DNA from: Tetrastigma voinierianum
Taxonomy: Eukaryota; Streptophyta; Magnoliopsida; Vitales; Vitaceae
Direction of reading: 5' to 3'
DNA: 64,000 nt
Assembly (NCBI GenBank): GCA_016808115.1
Contig: JAEQBH010002448.1
Coordinates: 496,001 to 560,000 of the forward strand
Shown piece after piece: positions 36,540 to 48,980 of this stretch. Below the pieces are notes generated by a model. It did no database searches and was not told the DNA's origin. It saw only the letters and a program-made list of their open reading frames with translations. The position numbers and the translations under genes are program-made. The first letter of the stretch is position 1. Each line of letters starts with the position of its first letter.

Positions 36540-37911
36540 TAAAATATCCCATGAATAATCTCAAAAAAAAAAGGTTAATAAATAAAATCGATGAATATTT
36601 CATTACCAAAAACCCCCTAACAATCAATGAAACAAATGAATAATTATTAAAAATAAATATATTATCATTTGTTTGATATTCTCTCCTAACTTATCGGCTC
36701 TTGGAGCTTTGTGATATTGTTAAGTGAACGATGCCAACTTGATCGAAAGATTTGGTATCGAATGGGGAATTAAGTAAGGCGATTTTGTCTGACAATTTTT
36801 TCTCTTCATGGTTTTTCTTGGAGTTGTATGGTGGATGAGGGATGGTTATAGATACCAGCTCACTTGTGGTATAAATTCCCTTCTTCAGAAAACGTTGATG
36901 CGTAAACTAAGCATCTTATCAAATAATTAAGACATCGATAGGACAACTTCACTATTTGTATGGATCTTAGTAAAATTGATGTGCAAGACGAGAGAAATTA
37001 TAGTTACAACATCAATTCAAAAAAATATCCGACATGCTTAGACTCATGAGAGGCAAGTCCACAAACATTCAATATTTCTCAATTTTCACCGAAATGCAAT
37101 AATACTAATAATTTTATTCCCAATATGATGTTATAAATAATCATAAATAGCATAAACATAAATTGCTAAGACAATATTGTGAAAAGGAAATAATAAAAAT
37201 TTTGTAAAATTGGATTAAAAATTAAATTTTATTCCAAAAACAAATTTTATATAGGGATAGTAAGAGTAAAATTGGAGCAAAAATATAATTTGGCTTCAAA
37301 AAATATCCTCATGAAAATCTAAAAAAAAAATTAATAAATAAATTTGGTGAATATTTCATTATATTTATTTCCCAAAAACCTCCTAATAATCAATGGAACA
37401 AATGAATAATTATTAAAAATAAATCTATGCTTGTTCGATTTTCCCAAAAAAAAAAAAAAACCAAGAAAGACAACACATCTTCCTACAATGTAATAAGCAG
37501 TTTGGGAAACGTCGATCGATTTTCGTGGTTGACATTAGCCTCAATCAAATAAAGAAATAATAAAAAGAAAACATGATTGAAATTGGACAACCTTATCATT
37601 CACTTCAATAAGTAACTCTGATACCCATTACTGAATTATTTTGTGAGATATAGAGCGTTATTAAAGCCCCAAAACAATTGATTAATAATTAAAAAACTCA
37701 ATAAATGTATTATAAAATACAAAGTTTATTGAATAAAGAAGCATATCAATTTGTAGCATATAGAAAAATATACTTGGAACATATCTAAAATTATCGACTG
37801 TCATTTATCTCCAAATAAATCTATAAAGGATAAAATCAAAGAGAAAGATGATTAAAGTTAAAAATGAATATTTTATTTTCTAAAACTTTTATTAAATTAT
37901 AATTCGATTTA

Positions 37912-37966
<55 letters not shown>

Positions 37967-38110
37967 GCTCTATATATATATATATATATATAGAATAACG
38001 AATAATTGAGTTTTGATTCAATGAGTTTATCAAAAATAAAAGAAAAAATAAAACCATGAATCTATAACTAATTAATATTAAAATATATTATAAATAATTC
38101 ATAATTAATA
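36540..38110 (-). repeat. Local repeat plus Copia-type LTR-like segment, copy c
   Basis: The phrase gatgaatatttcatta...aaacctcctaataatcaatggaacaaatgaataattattaaaaataaat appears at ~36590, ~37345 and ~39950. From 37630 on, the sequence matches the Copia-type LTR (18785-19471) and abuts, on the minus strand, gggtatcagagttac (~37612-37627). That is a better-preserved primer-binding-site-like word than in the other copies. A (TA)n run lies at 37914-37990. Confidence 0.6.
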
Positions 38111-38264
38111 TACACAATTATACAATTAAATTTGAAATTGAAATTAAAATTTTGAAATAATAAAGGAGTGTAGTTAATTTAAAACCACATTTATTAACTA
38201 CCATTTTAACTTTAGTTTTTAAACAGCACTTGAAAATTAAATTTGAAAAGGCGTACCTACCATT

Positions 38265-38570
38265 AACTGTCCTCCCCTTCTCAGGTCCACCTCACCTCCT
38301 TCACCCCTTACTTGATGGTTTTGGTTGACACAATTTATGTTTATGGTGGTGGTGCTAGGCGTCTCTTTTCTCCATTCACATCCAGAATCAATGACAAATC
38401 CTTAAATTTGCCTCCATCTCTCCCTCCAGGTGCCACGTCAGTCGGGTCGATCAGCCTCACTGATTACCACATGTGAACCACATCTGCCTTTTCAAGAAAA
38501 CCAAATTCAAAAAAAACCCCACTTGAGTTCTCGTTTCTAGTACACGAAGCATCAATTTTAAATTATTATG
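38265..38570 (+). repeat. Upstream-type block, copy 1 (CT-rich, ttgacacaatttatg..., aaaccaaattc)
   Basis: It has a C/T-rich run with tccacctcacctcc, then gatggttttggttgacacaatttatg. At ~38490-38550 there is one unit-like phrase (aaaaccaaattcaaaaaaaa, then gttctcgttt and gcatcaa) that recurs seven times directly before the NLR start codon. It may be a relic of the 5' region of another NLR copy. Confidence 0.45.
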
Positions 38571-39288
38571 TTAAAGTCATATAAAATTAAATTTATTGAA
38601 TGCTAATAAATTTAATAACAATTATTAAATTTAAATATAATTAATAGAAATGTATCAGTTGGATACACTGTTATTTCTATAGTTTTTCTAAACCAAAAAT
38701 ATAAATGATTTTTTTATTATATTTTTACTTTTTGTAATATAAAAAATAAAAATCGAAATATGTAATTAAATAAAAAAACTTGATTTAAGTTTCATTTTTT
38801 TTAAATGTTTTTAGAAGTATAACTCATATTTTTTTAGTTTAACAAATAAGAACTTAAAAGCCTCGATGATAATTTTGTATTTTAATTTTTTTAAATTTAG
38901 AAATAAAACATTATATATGTTTATTTTAAATTTTATTTCCAAATTTAAAATAAAAAATAGAAAAATATGATTTGAAGAATTATTTTTAAAATATTTTATT
39001 TTTAAAAATTAAGAAATGAATTATGGTGAAATGATTGAATCTGTCCTAAATAAAAGAAAATATGAAGAGAAACTCATAGAAACAAATACGGAAAGATAAT
39101 GAAATAATGGAGTTTTATTTTCATTATTTTTTATTTATTAAATACAAATAAGAGAATATTGTTTATAAATGTTTAAGGAATTAAAATCTGAATGTAATCT
39201 CAATGTTTAAGACAACTAGTATTTACTTTACAAATATGACTAATATTTATTTTGTAAATTTATTGTCATTAACATATTTTCTTATAAC

Positions 39289-39775
39289 ACTTCCTTTTGA
39301 ATGACCATTATGAAATTTAAGGAGGACTGTCTCGTTAAAACCTTGTTAGTAAAACCCAATGGGACAAAATCTACACGAAGGGAAAAAAAATTACAGTAAA
39401 ATAACATCCATTTATACTCCCCCTCATGTCAATGTCATTTGATTAACACATTCAAATCTTATATAATAACTTAGGTTTACTTGATGACTTTATGAACAAA
39501 TGCAATTAGATTCTTAGTATTTGATAGTTTGTGATATGGCTTTGTCGATTTAAAGATGGCCGAATCCATATATCGGTAATAGTGACTTTATTTCGTTTGA
39601 GTAATATATGCTGCAAGCTAGTTCCCACTAAGATAACGCAATACATCTTTGATGTCATTACAATGTTTCGAGTTGGAGTAAAATTAGCAAAATATATAAG
39701 TGAACCGATAGCACTAAGATATGGTGTTTCAGGATCAAGTAAATTTTTGTCATTTTCACGAGAACAAAATTAATA
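39289..39775 (-). pseudogene. Ty1/Copia reverse transcriptase/RNase H fragment with polypurine tract
   Basis: The minus-strand frame over 39640-39770 reads SRENDKNLLDPETPYLSAIG, then SLIYFANF, then a shift and a few RYL-like residues. This is the Copia region around PYLSAIGSLMY that joins reverse transcriptase to RNase H. Further down comes the conserved non-coding block cccattgggttttactaacaaggttttaacgagaca (minus strand, ~39320-39355), then caaaaggaag (a weak polypurine tract) and TGTTATAAG at 39289, probably the start of a 3' LTR that runs leftward. Truncated and dead. Confidence 0.75.
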
Positions 39776-39807
39776 TTTTTTCATATCAAGCAGACAACCA
39801 TAACTTG

Positions 39808-40745
39808 TAAAATTGGGTTAAAAATTAAATTTTGTTTCAAAAACAATTTTTATACTTAATGATATAATAGAGTGGCCCAGGAAAACATAAAATGACTTCA
39901 AAAATATCCATGAATAATCAAAAAAATAGAGATTAATACATAAAATTGATGGATATTTCATTATATTTATTTCTCATAAACATCCCAATAATCAATGAAA
40001 CAAAGGAATAATTATTAAAAATAAATTTATTCTCATTTGGTTTTCCCAAAAAAAAAACCCATAAAAGAAAACGCATCTTCCTAGAACGATAATGTAATAA
40101 ATTGATTTAAGAAACCCATCGATTCAATTTTCGTGGTTGACATTAGCGTCAATCAAATAAAGAAATAATAATAAAAAAAACATGATTGAAATCTGACAAC
40201 CATATCATTCACGTCAATAAAACAAAATTTCCTAATTAAAATAAATTGCAATGACTTGGATTCCATGATTTAATAAGAAGCCAAAATTCCGCTGATTGAA
40301 ATCCAAAATTTATTTTTAAGCTGGCAATTCCTATAAATAAAAATAAACAAAACACATAAAATATTGAAAAACAAATTCAATAGCTTCATTGTCAATTAAA
40401 GTAAATTTGATACCCATTGTTGAATTATTTTGTGAGATCAAGAGCATTTATTAAACATAAAATAATTGATTAACAATCAAAAGACTCAATAAACATATTA
40501 TAAAATATAAATTTTATTGAATAAATAAACATATCAATTTGCAATATATAAAAAACTTATTTGGAATGGATCCGAAATTATTGACGATTATTTATCTGTA
40601 AAGAAATCTATAAAAAATAAGATTATAGAGAAAAATAATTAAGATTGAAGATAAATATTTTATTTTTCTCAAATAATATTTTATCAAACCCTTATTAAAT
40701 TATAACGTTCGATTTACTCATATATATATATATATATATATAATA
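39808..40745 (-). repeat. Local repeat plus Copia-type LTR-like segment, copy d
   Basis: Homologous to 37200-38000 but with ~185 bp more before the LTR-like part. It includes the leader aaacaaattcaatagcttcattgtcaattaaagt, which is shared with 18740-18780. The LTR part (40397-40745) is cut by a (TA)n run. Confidence 0.6.
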
Positions 40746-41064
40746 CAAGTCTGCCAATTATTTATGGGCTTAACAATCACCCCGTATTGTATACATTCAA
40801 AAGATCAGCCACTATAAATTAATGGATGGGAGATCGAGGATGTAGGGAGAGGTGAAATATAAATAAAAGTAAATTGATAATTTTTTTATGATGTTTTCAA
40901 TAATTTTTTTACTTATTGTTAAGTTATGTTAGAAAAAAGACACTAAATGATTAAGCAATTAATGGGTATAATACAAATTAAAAATGGGTCTTCTGGCGTA
41001 TTCCCTAAGCGCATAGAGTTCACCGAGCAGAGAATAGGTGGTAATTGAAATTATTTATGGTGAT

Positions 41065-41200
41065 TGACATCACTCTCTCTCCTCTCTCTCTCCACTCTCC
41101 ACTCTCTCCACTCTCCCACCCGCCTCCTGACCGGCGCGGCAGTGGGTTTTGATTGACACACATTTATGGTGATTTTGAAGAATGAAATAGCAGTAATATT
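41065..41200 (+). repeat. Upstream-type block, copy 2 (ctctccactctcc... gtgggttttgattgacacac)
   Basis: A CT-rich tract (41070-41120), gaccggcgcggcagtgggtttt, then gattgacacacatttatggtgattttgaagaat. It parallels 38265-38345 and 41655-41780. Confidence 0.5.
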
Positions 41201-41654
41201 GAGAAGAAAAATAAATTCTCAAACAAAAACTAAAAGAAGAAAAAGAAATATTATGCACGGGCAGACCAAACAAATGAATAAACTCAAATTTTTTATTTTA
41301 AAAAATTAAAAAAAGAAGGAATTATGGATGACAACTTTGTTCAACGTGTGGAGTCCCAAATGCCGGTTGATTTGGCTTTAAGTTTTGATGGGTGTCAGCT
41401 TTCATTTCATGTCTTGGATTCCCCAATTCGGACTTTTATTAATTATATAATATTTAAAAAAATAAAAAAAGAAAAGAAAGAGGATAGAAAAAGCTCTTTG
41501 TATTTGCGATGCACGCGCCACCTGATACAACTATATTATATAATAATAATGTATCAAAATAATTATATATATATATTTCAAATAATAGTGGTGGTAGAAC
41601 GACCTGCACTATTAGATAACTACGTACCAAGCTAACTATATTATATCAAGCAAA

Positions 41655-41900
41655 ACATAAGAGAAACTCTCCACTCACTCTCCCTCTCCCACTCTCCTCT
41701 CCGGTCACCTCACGACCTGGCCCACCACAAGTGGGTTTTTTTAGTTGACTTGTTTATAATTGATTTTGAAAAGAATAAAGGAGTAGTATAATAATGAAAA
41801 TGGGATGGGTGATGAGGTGATTTGAAGTAAGTGTGGTGGCTGCGGTTGGTGTAGTGCCATTCTATTCCACTGCCATCTTCTTATAATTATCTCTTCATCT
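41655..41900 (+). repeat. Upstream-type block, copy 3, next to the NLR locus
   Basis: A CT-rich tract (41670-41703), ggtcacctcacgacctggcc, then gtgggttttttt, ttgacttgttta and attgattttgaaaagaataaagg. This is the copy closest to the NLR gene, and promoter function is possible but unproven. Confidence 0.5.
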
Positions 41901-42261
41901 TCTCTAGTCTGTGTTTGCCTGGATCTTGAGAAAGTCTAGGATTAGAAATCGAAAGTCTACTCTGCAATGGCATCGGCTAAGTTAAAAATGCGGTTCATCT
42001 CGTAAGAAAGTGATTTTTAGTTATTTTGAAGAGGAATCTCGATTTCTCTTCTGGATGATTTTTTGTTGTAATGGCGAAATGGAGTAAGAATATGCGGAAT
42101 CGGATTTTCTTCTCTAAGAAGCAGGGATGACTCGGAATCCAGCCAAAACATCGGCTCGGCGGCCCCACTCGTCAGTTTTTTGAACCTGCGATCTGACTCG
42201 ACTCAAATGCTCTTCTCTATCCATTTATTGAGCTCTGTAACTTTGAGTTTCTTCTATTCTT

Positions 42262-43012
42262 TGCTGTTTCCTTACTTATGTTTTCAACAAAACCAAATTC
42301 AAAAAAAAAAAAAACTCTACCGGTTGCCTTTTTGGTCCTGCGCATCAAATTATAAACTTTCCCTTACGTTGTTCTCATTTCCCTTCTATTTTTCAACAAA
42401 CCAAATTCCAAAAAAATACCCATACATTGTTCTCGTTTTTGGGTCACCTTGCATCAAATTATAAGCTTTTCCTTACGTTGTTTCTCATTTCCATACGTTT
42501 TCAACAAAACCAAATTCAGGAAAAAAAAAAATCTCCACCCGATTCGCCTTTTTGGTCACCTTGCATCAAGTATAACCATACATTTGTTTCTCATTTCATA
42601 CATTTTCAACAAAACCAAATTCGAAAAAATACCCCACTGTTCTCGTTTTGGGTCTACTTGCATCAAATTATAAGCTTTTCCATACGTTGTTTCTCATTTC
42701 CTTACGTTTTCAACAAAGCAAATTCTAGAAAAAAAATACCCCCACACGTTCTCGTTTTTGAGTCCTAACTTGCATCAAATTATAAGCTTTTCCTTACATT
42801 TGTTTCTCATTTCCATACGTTTTTCAACAAACCAAATTCCAAAAAAAAAAAAAAATCTCCACCGGTTCGCGCTTTTTGGTCATAGCGCATCAGTATAAGA
42901 TTTTCATACACGTTGTTTCTCATTTCCATTACGTTTCCCAGGCTTAAACCAAATTCCCGAAAAAAAAAAAAAACCCATCTGTTCTCGTTTTAGGTCACAT
43001 GCATCAATTGTT
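42262..43012 (+). repeat. ~112-bp tandem array directly upstream of the NLR start codon
   Basis: About seven units. The phrase tgcatcaaattataa or a variant recurs at about 42343, 42453, 42563, 42659, 42771, 42886 and 43002, so the spacing is 96-116 bp. Each unit also has a tttcaacaaaaccaaattc word, an A-run of 7-15, a gttctcgtttttgggtc or ggttcgcctttttggtc word, and cgttgtttctcatttcc. The array ends ~65 bp before the ATG at 43077. Open frames 42180-42768 on the plus strand are products of the array. Confidence 0.9.
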
Positions 43013-43076
43013 GGTGACTTTTGGCATTTTCAATTGTTTTCCCCCAATCCAGTCAAATCCAAGTAACCGAGACGAA

Positions 43077-45791
43077 ATGGCGGAGATAGTTGCGTTCTTT
43101 GGGAAAGTTTAGTCTTGGTTGCCTGATGGCGCCCGACTCGGTTATCGTTTTGCTACCGCGGCCATGCGAAACACTTAACAGCAGTTCGGGCGAGGGCGGA
43201 TGGATCGACAAATGCGTTGATGAAGCCCGCAGAAGGATGTCGAGACCAGGCGTTGAGAGTGGAATCGGGTTGATCGAGATCACGGGAGGCGAGGCATTGA
43301 TGGTGATGATCAAAACATGAAACGTTTGAATGGGTGGTGTCCCAATCTCATCTCACGATTATCGGCAGCGAGAGAAGCATACGAGCCGGGGTTATTGTTG
43401 GGATCAAAGCGACCGCAATTTCACGATGGAATTTCATGCTGCCGCAGTCCCTCCCACGGAGTGCTGCGTTTAAAGGATATGAATGTTTTTCGGTCAAGAG
43501 ACTCCACTTTGAGCGACAGTATGGATGCCTTGATAGATGATAAGGCGAAGATGATTGGGGTTTGTGGGATGGGCGTGCAGGCAAGAGCACCATGCTCGTC
43601 AAACTAAGTAGCTCAACAAGCTAAATAACCGAAATCTGTTCACCACAGATATCTATATAGATGTATCTGGACTCGAGACTCGAAAAAGCCCCGAAAAAGG
43701 GTGCCAAAATTCAGCCAAAAATTAGCGGAAATGTTGGGCTATAATTTGGGGAAGGATGAATCCTAGACGAGATGAAGTAGGCGGGTGCGAGAAAAGGAAC
43801 GAGAGAAAGAAGACAAGGAATCGAAGAAAGAGAATCAATTGGAGAAAGACAAGGAATCGAAGAAAGAGAATCAACTGGAGAAAGAGAAGGAACAGAAGAA
43901 AGAGAAGATCCTTATTATCTTGGATGACATTTGGAAGGAAATTAATTTGGAGAAAGTTGGAATTCCTTTCAAAGATGATCAGGCAATATGCAAACTAGTG
44001 TTGGTTTCTAGGGCTGAGCATACTCTTTACATAAAGGCATGGCGCACAAAAATGTTTTGAATTCAACATTCTGAACAAAGCTTGGTGTTTACTCGAAGAT
44101 AGCGGTGGATTTACGTGGATTAGCGCAACCCATAACAATTAAGGTACTTGATGAATGTGAAGTCTACCATTGCAATTGTAACGATTACAGCGATGCGGTG
44201 AAAGATAAGCGTTGCTGTATGGGAGAATGCCTTAGACCCGGCGAGGAGTTGTGCCCAACGATAGAGGAATGGAGAAAAAGGTATACACATGTTTGCAGTG
44301 GAGCTATAACCATTTGGAAGGCGACGAAGTCAAATCCTTGTTCGTACTTTGTGGTTGCTTGAGCTATTATGGTGATATTTCAATGGATCAAATGTTAAGG
44401 TATGCTATGGGTTTGGATTTCTTTAATGACTGGTCGTTAGAAAGCGAAATAAACTAGTTACACATTGGTGAAACCACCGAAGCGCAGCTTGTTACTTGTG
44501 ATCTTGAAGATGATGGACACGATTATGGAGTAGGAGCCTCAAGGTTGCTTTTCATGGATGGTGATCATAAGAGTGTTAGGATGCATGATCTTGTTCGTGA
44601 TGTTGCTAGAATTATTGCATCTAAGGATCCTCATCGATTTAAGGTTGTAGAAGATGTTCCATTTGATCAAGGACCGGACAAAGGTGAAGATGAATCCAAA
44701 TTAATCTCTTTGCAAAGCTGTTAACAGAGCTTCCTCAGGCTGGTATGTCGAGGCTTCAATTTTTATACCCAGAGCAATAGTGGTGCTTCCTTGAATACTA
44801 TCCCAAACACGTTATTTGAAGGGATGAACCAACTCAAAGTTTTAGTCTTGTCTAGAATGCATTTCCCAATACTACCTTCAACGTGTCAATCCCTCGCAAA
44901 TCTTCGAACATTATGTTTAGATAGGTGCAAGTTGGGAGACATGGCTACAATTGGAGAGCTTAAGAAACTACAAGTTCTTAGCATGGTGGGTTCTGACATC
45001 CAATATTTACTGAAAATGATGCAATTGACGATCGAAAATTGTTGGATTTGAACTGTGCGAAAGCCCAAAGTAATTTCGCGGGATATCTTATCAAGCTTGT
45101 CTCGATTAGAATGTTTGTTCATGAAATCTAGTTTTTCTGAATGGGCGGTCGAAGAAGTTTGTGATGGAGATAGAAATGTTTGTTTATCAGAATTGAATAA
45201 TCTGCATTGTTTGAGGACGATCGAGGTAAAAATACCAAATGCCGAGTTGGTACCAAAAGCAGAAATGTTTGATCATAACTTAACAAGTTATGCAATATTT
45301 ATAGGCAGTTTCGATCCATGGCAAGAAACATATGAAAAATCAAAAACGCTACATCTCAAAGGTGGTGACGAAAGCTTACTCTCTAGGGATGATTTGCAGG
45401 TGTTGAGGGACAGGCGAAGATCTTCTATTAGGGTTTCTGGAAGTATCTGCGTTGGCCCCGATTCTAATAAGGTCTTTTGATAACCTAAAAACATTGGTCG
45501 TCAGGGAATGTCATGGATTGAAAATTCTCTTCATACTTTCCATGGGTAGAGACCTTCCCCAACTTGAAGAAATGACAATAGAAGATTGTGATGAGATGCA
45601 ACAAATAATGGAAGATGGCCATGTTGGGATTAATTTGCAGTTACTATTCCCTAAATTAAGATGCTTGAAACTTCATTATCTACCAAAGCTAGTAAACTTT
45701 GGCTACTTCAGCTCTGAGATGGAAACAACATCTGAAGCAATGTCTTCCCAAGGCAATCCTGATATCAATATGCCATTTTTCAAGCTTTACG
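43077..45791 (+). pseudogene. CC-NB-LRR (NLR) disease-resistance gene, first exon, broken
   Basis: NLRs detect pathogen effectors in the cytoplasm and switch on defence through an ATP-binding NB-ARC domain. The start MAEIVAFFGKV is typical of the RPS2/At4g27190-like class, but a TAG at 43110 ends it. Readable pieces in changing frames are: coiled-coil region WIDKCVDEARR (43200s); LNGWCPNLISR; FRSRDSTLSDSMDAL; a P-loop split by a lost base (IGVCGMG, then GKSTM in the next frame, 43548-43600); kinase-2 ILIILDDIW (43908-43935); RNBS-B CKLVLVSR; a GLPL-like IAIVTI in another frame (~44170); RNBS-D VKSLFVLCG (~44330); and the MHD motif VRMHDLVRDVA (44575-44607). LRRs follow (NTLFEGMNQLKVLVLSRMHF, then LANLRTLCLDRCKL) up to a donor ACG|GTATGT at 45792. 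The donor leaves one extra base against the phase-0 next exon. Confidence 0.88.
43812..43907 (+). repeat. 36-bp coding repeat (12-residue Lys/Glu unit) before kinase-2
   Basis: Two full units and a two-thirds unit (43812-43847, 43848-43883, 43884-43907) code for DKESKKENQLEK, DKESKKENQLEK and EKEQKKEK in the frame that runs on into ILIILDDIW. Related proteins have one short helix here, so this looks like an in-frame expansion between RNBS-A and kinase-2. Confidence 0.85.
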
Positions 45792-48133
45792 GTATGTTGA
45801 AGCAATTAATAGCTAATTTCCATAAATTTTTACTTTTTTACATCACTTTTTTTAATAAATAAATCAATGCAAAAACAAGATTAAGCTAGCCCATATATAT
45901 GCTCTTTCAGAATTCCAACTTGTGTGTTAAGAAGAGAGAACATGAAGATAAGAAGAGATTTTAGTATATCATTTTATCGGAAGATACTCTCAATATTTAG
46001 AAAAGTTGTCCTATTTGAATTTTAATATCTTAAGATATTAGTAATGTTTTATAAGAAAAAGATAGTAAAGGAAAAGTTGATTAAGATTTAGATATAAAAT
46101 GATGGCGAAATGAATCTCTATTTTGTTCATTTACTTGTTTTGTTTTATAAAGATAAAAAGGTTTTTGTAATTCTCTTTTATTGAACTATTAAGGAAAATA
46201 TTGATGAAAATATAGAGGAATATCAAATTTTAGATGAAACAAATAAAATAATATATAATATATAAACATGCATACTATTGAGTAGTTTTTTTTGAAAAGA
46301 CTATTGAGTAAATATTATGACACACTATTAATATGGTTTGTCAATAATGTAGGTAAGTATGTATCGTTTGCAAATGATATAGTATATGTTATAATAAGCA
46401 TAATTTTTAATGAGAAAATTCTTAAAAAAAAAATAGTGTATATCCAGAAATATAACTTGACGGGAAACAAAAGTATAACATTTAATAATATATATTGAAT
46501 TAAATTTGTTTTTGAAATACATGTACTTTAATTTTAATAGCATTTTTATCTTCGAATATCTTTAACCATAATATGTACCTGGAGAATTGAGAAAATAAAT
46601 CCGTATTATGAACAAAAAATAAATTTGAATAAATGAATTTTAATTATAAAATTAAAAATAATAATTGTCAGAAGTTTTAAAAAGAATTTGAATTAAATTT
46701 TATAAAAATCTGGTACATTTTAAATTTACAAATTAATTATTTATGTAAATAAAAAATTAAATTTTAAGTTTGGTAGTGTATTTAATTATTAACACGAAAG
46801 CCAAACATGATTTTATGAATCAAAAAATAAATCTTAGTTAAAATGAATAATCTTTTTTCTTTTGAAGAAAGGAAAAATCAATAATCTTAAATTAATAATT
46901 AAAAATTTTCTAAAATTTTTAACAGAGAAAAACTAAAGACTCATTTTTTAATATTCAAAATTGAAAGTCCCTTTTTTCTAAAATTCTTATTCAAAATTTT
47001 TATTTTAAAGTTGATAATTTAAATTTATTAAAAACCAAATTTAATTTTTTTAAATCTCAATTAAAATTTAAATAATTAATTTTATTTTTTGAATTTTAAT
47101 TATGATTTAAAAGAATTGAATTTGGATTTTTAGAAATTTTGAGTTATTAACTTCAATATGAAAATTTTGAACCAAGAATTTTAGTAAAAAGAATTTCAAT
47201 TTTGAATATTAAAACATGATTCTTTAGTTTTTCTATCACAAATTTTAGAAATATGTTTAAATTATGAATTTTTAGATTATTGATTTTTTAATTAATTATT
47301 TTTAATTCATAAAATCAAATTTGCATTTGAAAAACTAATAATTCGATGTAATTTTCTGAACTTAAAATTTAATTTTTTATTTAATTAAATAATTAAATTT
47401 TAATTTAAGTATAAAATTCAGATTTTGTAAATTTTAATTCAAAATTTTTATAAACTTGACAATTATTATCTTTAGTTTTAAAATTAAATTAAAATTTTCT
47501 AAAACCTAAATATTTAAATTTATTTATTTTATTTATAACACATTTATTTTTTTAATTCGCAAGGTTAGTGTTATGGTTAAGGATATCCAAGACTAGAAAT
47601 ACTCTTAAAATGAAAGTAAATATAATATTTAAAAAAAAACTTTTTTATTTTAGGATATAAATGGAAATGTGATGAAAATTCAGGATTTAAATTGTTATTT
47701 TTCTTATATTTTTTAAAATAAAAACTTTATTATTAAATAGATTGTGGTTGTTAATAAATTTTGTACAAATAATAATAATAATTTTTTTTTGTAATTCCCT
47801 AATATCTTCATATGATTTTTATGGCATATAAAAGAGGAGCATATGGTTTAAAAATAATAACTGATTGATATGAGGTAAAATAACTTATGCCATTAGAATC
47901 CATATAATCCATGGTCATTAGAAATAGTACATTTTATTCAATAAGTAGTCTATGAATTTTCACTTAATTATTAATTCTTTTAGGGAATTTTCTAAGATTT
48001 TTACATGATTTTTAAAACATAAATAAAGTAAAGGATGACAACCTCTTGGAATTGATAAATTATATTTACCAAAGGAAATATGTTTATATTTTTGCTAACT
48101 TTTCAATCGATGATATGATGTACTATTTTATAG
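45792..48133 (+). other. Large AT-rich intron or gap between NLR exon 1 and the second LRR exon
   Basis: The donor GTATGT lies at 45792 and the acceptor tattttatag at 48124-48133. The stretch is very AT-rich, with many ttaaattttaa-type words and no recognisable transposon or gene. Open frames at 46292-46543 are chance. Confidence 0.6.
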
Positions 48134-48565
48134 GTATTATTATACAATTTGGAGATATTGCAACTCTACGAACTTCCTAAAATTAAGGAGATATGGCACC
48201 ATCAACTTCCACTTGATTCTTTCTCTAATTTACGAATCCTAAAAGTGGAATGGTGTCGACAACTACTCAATCTTATCCCGCTCGGCTTGATCCAAAGCTT
48301 CAAGAATTTGAAAGAGATAGAGGTGGGTTCATGTGAGAATCTAAGACATGTGTTTGAGATCTTCTCGAAGTCAGAAAACCTAGTTGAGCCAAAGAGTATT
48401 AGTATATGCGACAATGAGAAGAATGAAAGCTCAGGAGGTTGTTTATCTTGTTTCTCTCATTTCAGTTTTGTCAAACGTTCATCCATCTTTTGTCTCGGAA
48501 AGGAAGACAAAGATCAAGGAAATGTTAATATTTCAAATCAAGATGGAGTGCACTTCCTTGGAGAG
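48134..48565 (+). CDS. NLR LRR exon 2, open over its whole length
   Basis: The acceptor is tttatag|GTA and the donor GAGAG|GTTAGC. The exon is 432 bp, 144 codons, phase 0 at both ends. It reads VLLYNLEILQLYELPKIKEI, then WHHQLPLDSFSNLRILKVEW, then NLIPLGLIQSFKNLKEIEVG, then LRHVFEIFSKSENLVEPKS. These are tryptophan-and-histidine-marked LRRs (L..L.L.....KIWHH pattern) of the At4g27190-like class. LRRs in NLRs form the sensor and autoinhibition surface. It has no stops, unlike exon 1. It should be seen as part of a dead gene unless it is spliced into another transcript. Confidence 0.8.
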
Positions 48566-48854
48566 GTTAGCTTTCTCTAATATTGCTTTAGTTTCTCTTT
48601 ATATTATTTTTTTAGTGAAATATTATGAAAAATATTCCATGGAAAATTTAAAATATTATTTAAATATTATACTCATGAATAATAATAATAATAATAAATA
48701 TACTAAAGTAATTTAAAATTTAATTTTACATAATAAAAATGGTTAATAATACTTTCTTTTAAATAGAAAATGGTTAATAATACTTAATTTATAAAGGAAT
48801 TGGAAAAAGAATGAATCTAAATCAAAATTTTAATCTTAAAAACAATAAGCACTA

Positions 48855-48980
48855 GTCAGTAAGATCAAGGTCAAGTGGCTAAGAGCTCAAGCTAGCATAG
48901 TTCGAGTCTCGATGGGAACAAATTAGTGAAGGAGTAAAATACTATGATCTAATGCAACGTGAATAGATGTTTATTAATTC
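48855..48980 (+). repeat. tRNA-derived SINE-like fragment in an NLR intron
   Basis: ggtcaagtggctaagagctcaagc (A-box-like), then atagttcgagtctcg (B-box) about 20 bp on, followed by gatgggaac. The interval fits a pol III type-2 promoter. It is not an intact tRNA, since no cloverleaf can be drawn. Confidence 0.6.

Noticed and set aside
42180..42768. Three overlapping open frames of 74-113 codons upstream of the NLR
   Set aside because: They run through the 112-bp tandem array. The apparent protein repeats mirror the DNA repeat in all three frames.
43756..43998. Second open frame over the Lys/Glu repeat (RNRRKRINWRK repeats)
   Set aside because: This is the alternative frame of the 36-bp repeat. 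The frame that continues into ILIILDDIW is the real one.
46292..46543. Open frames in the first NLR intron
   Set aside because: Very AT-rich, low-complexity translation with no match. Overlapping frames on both strands indicate chance.
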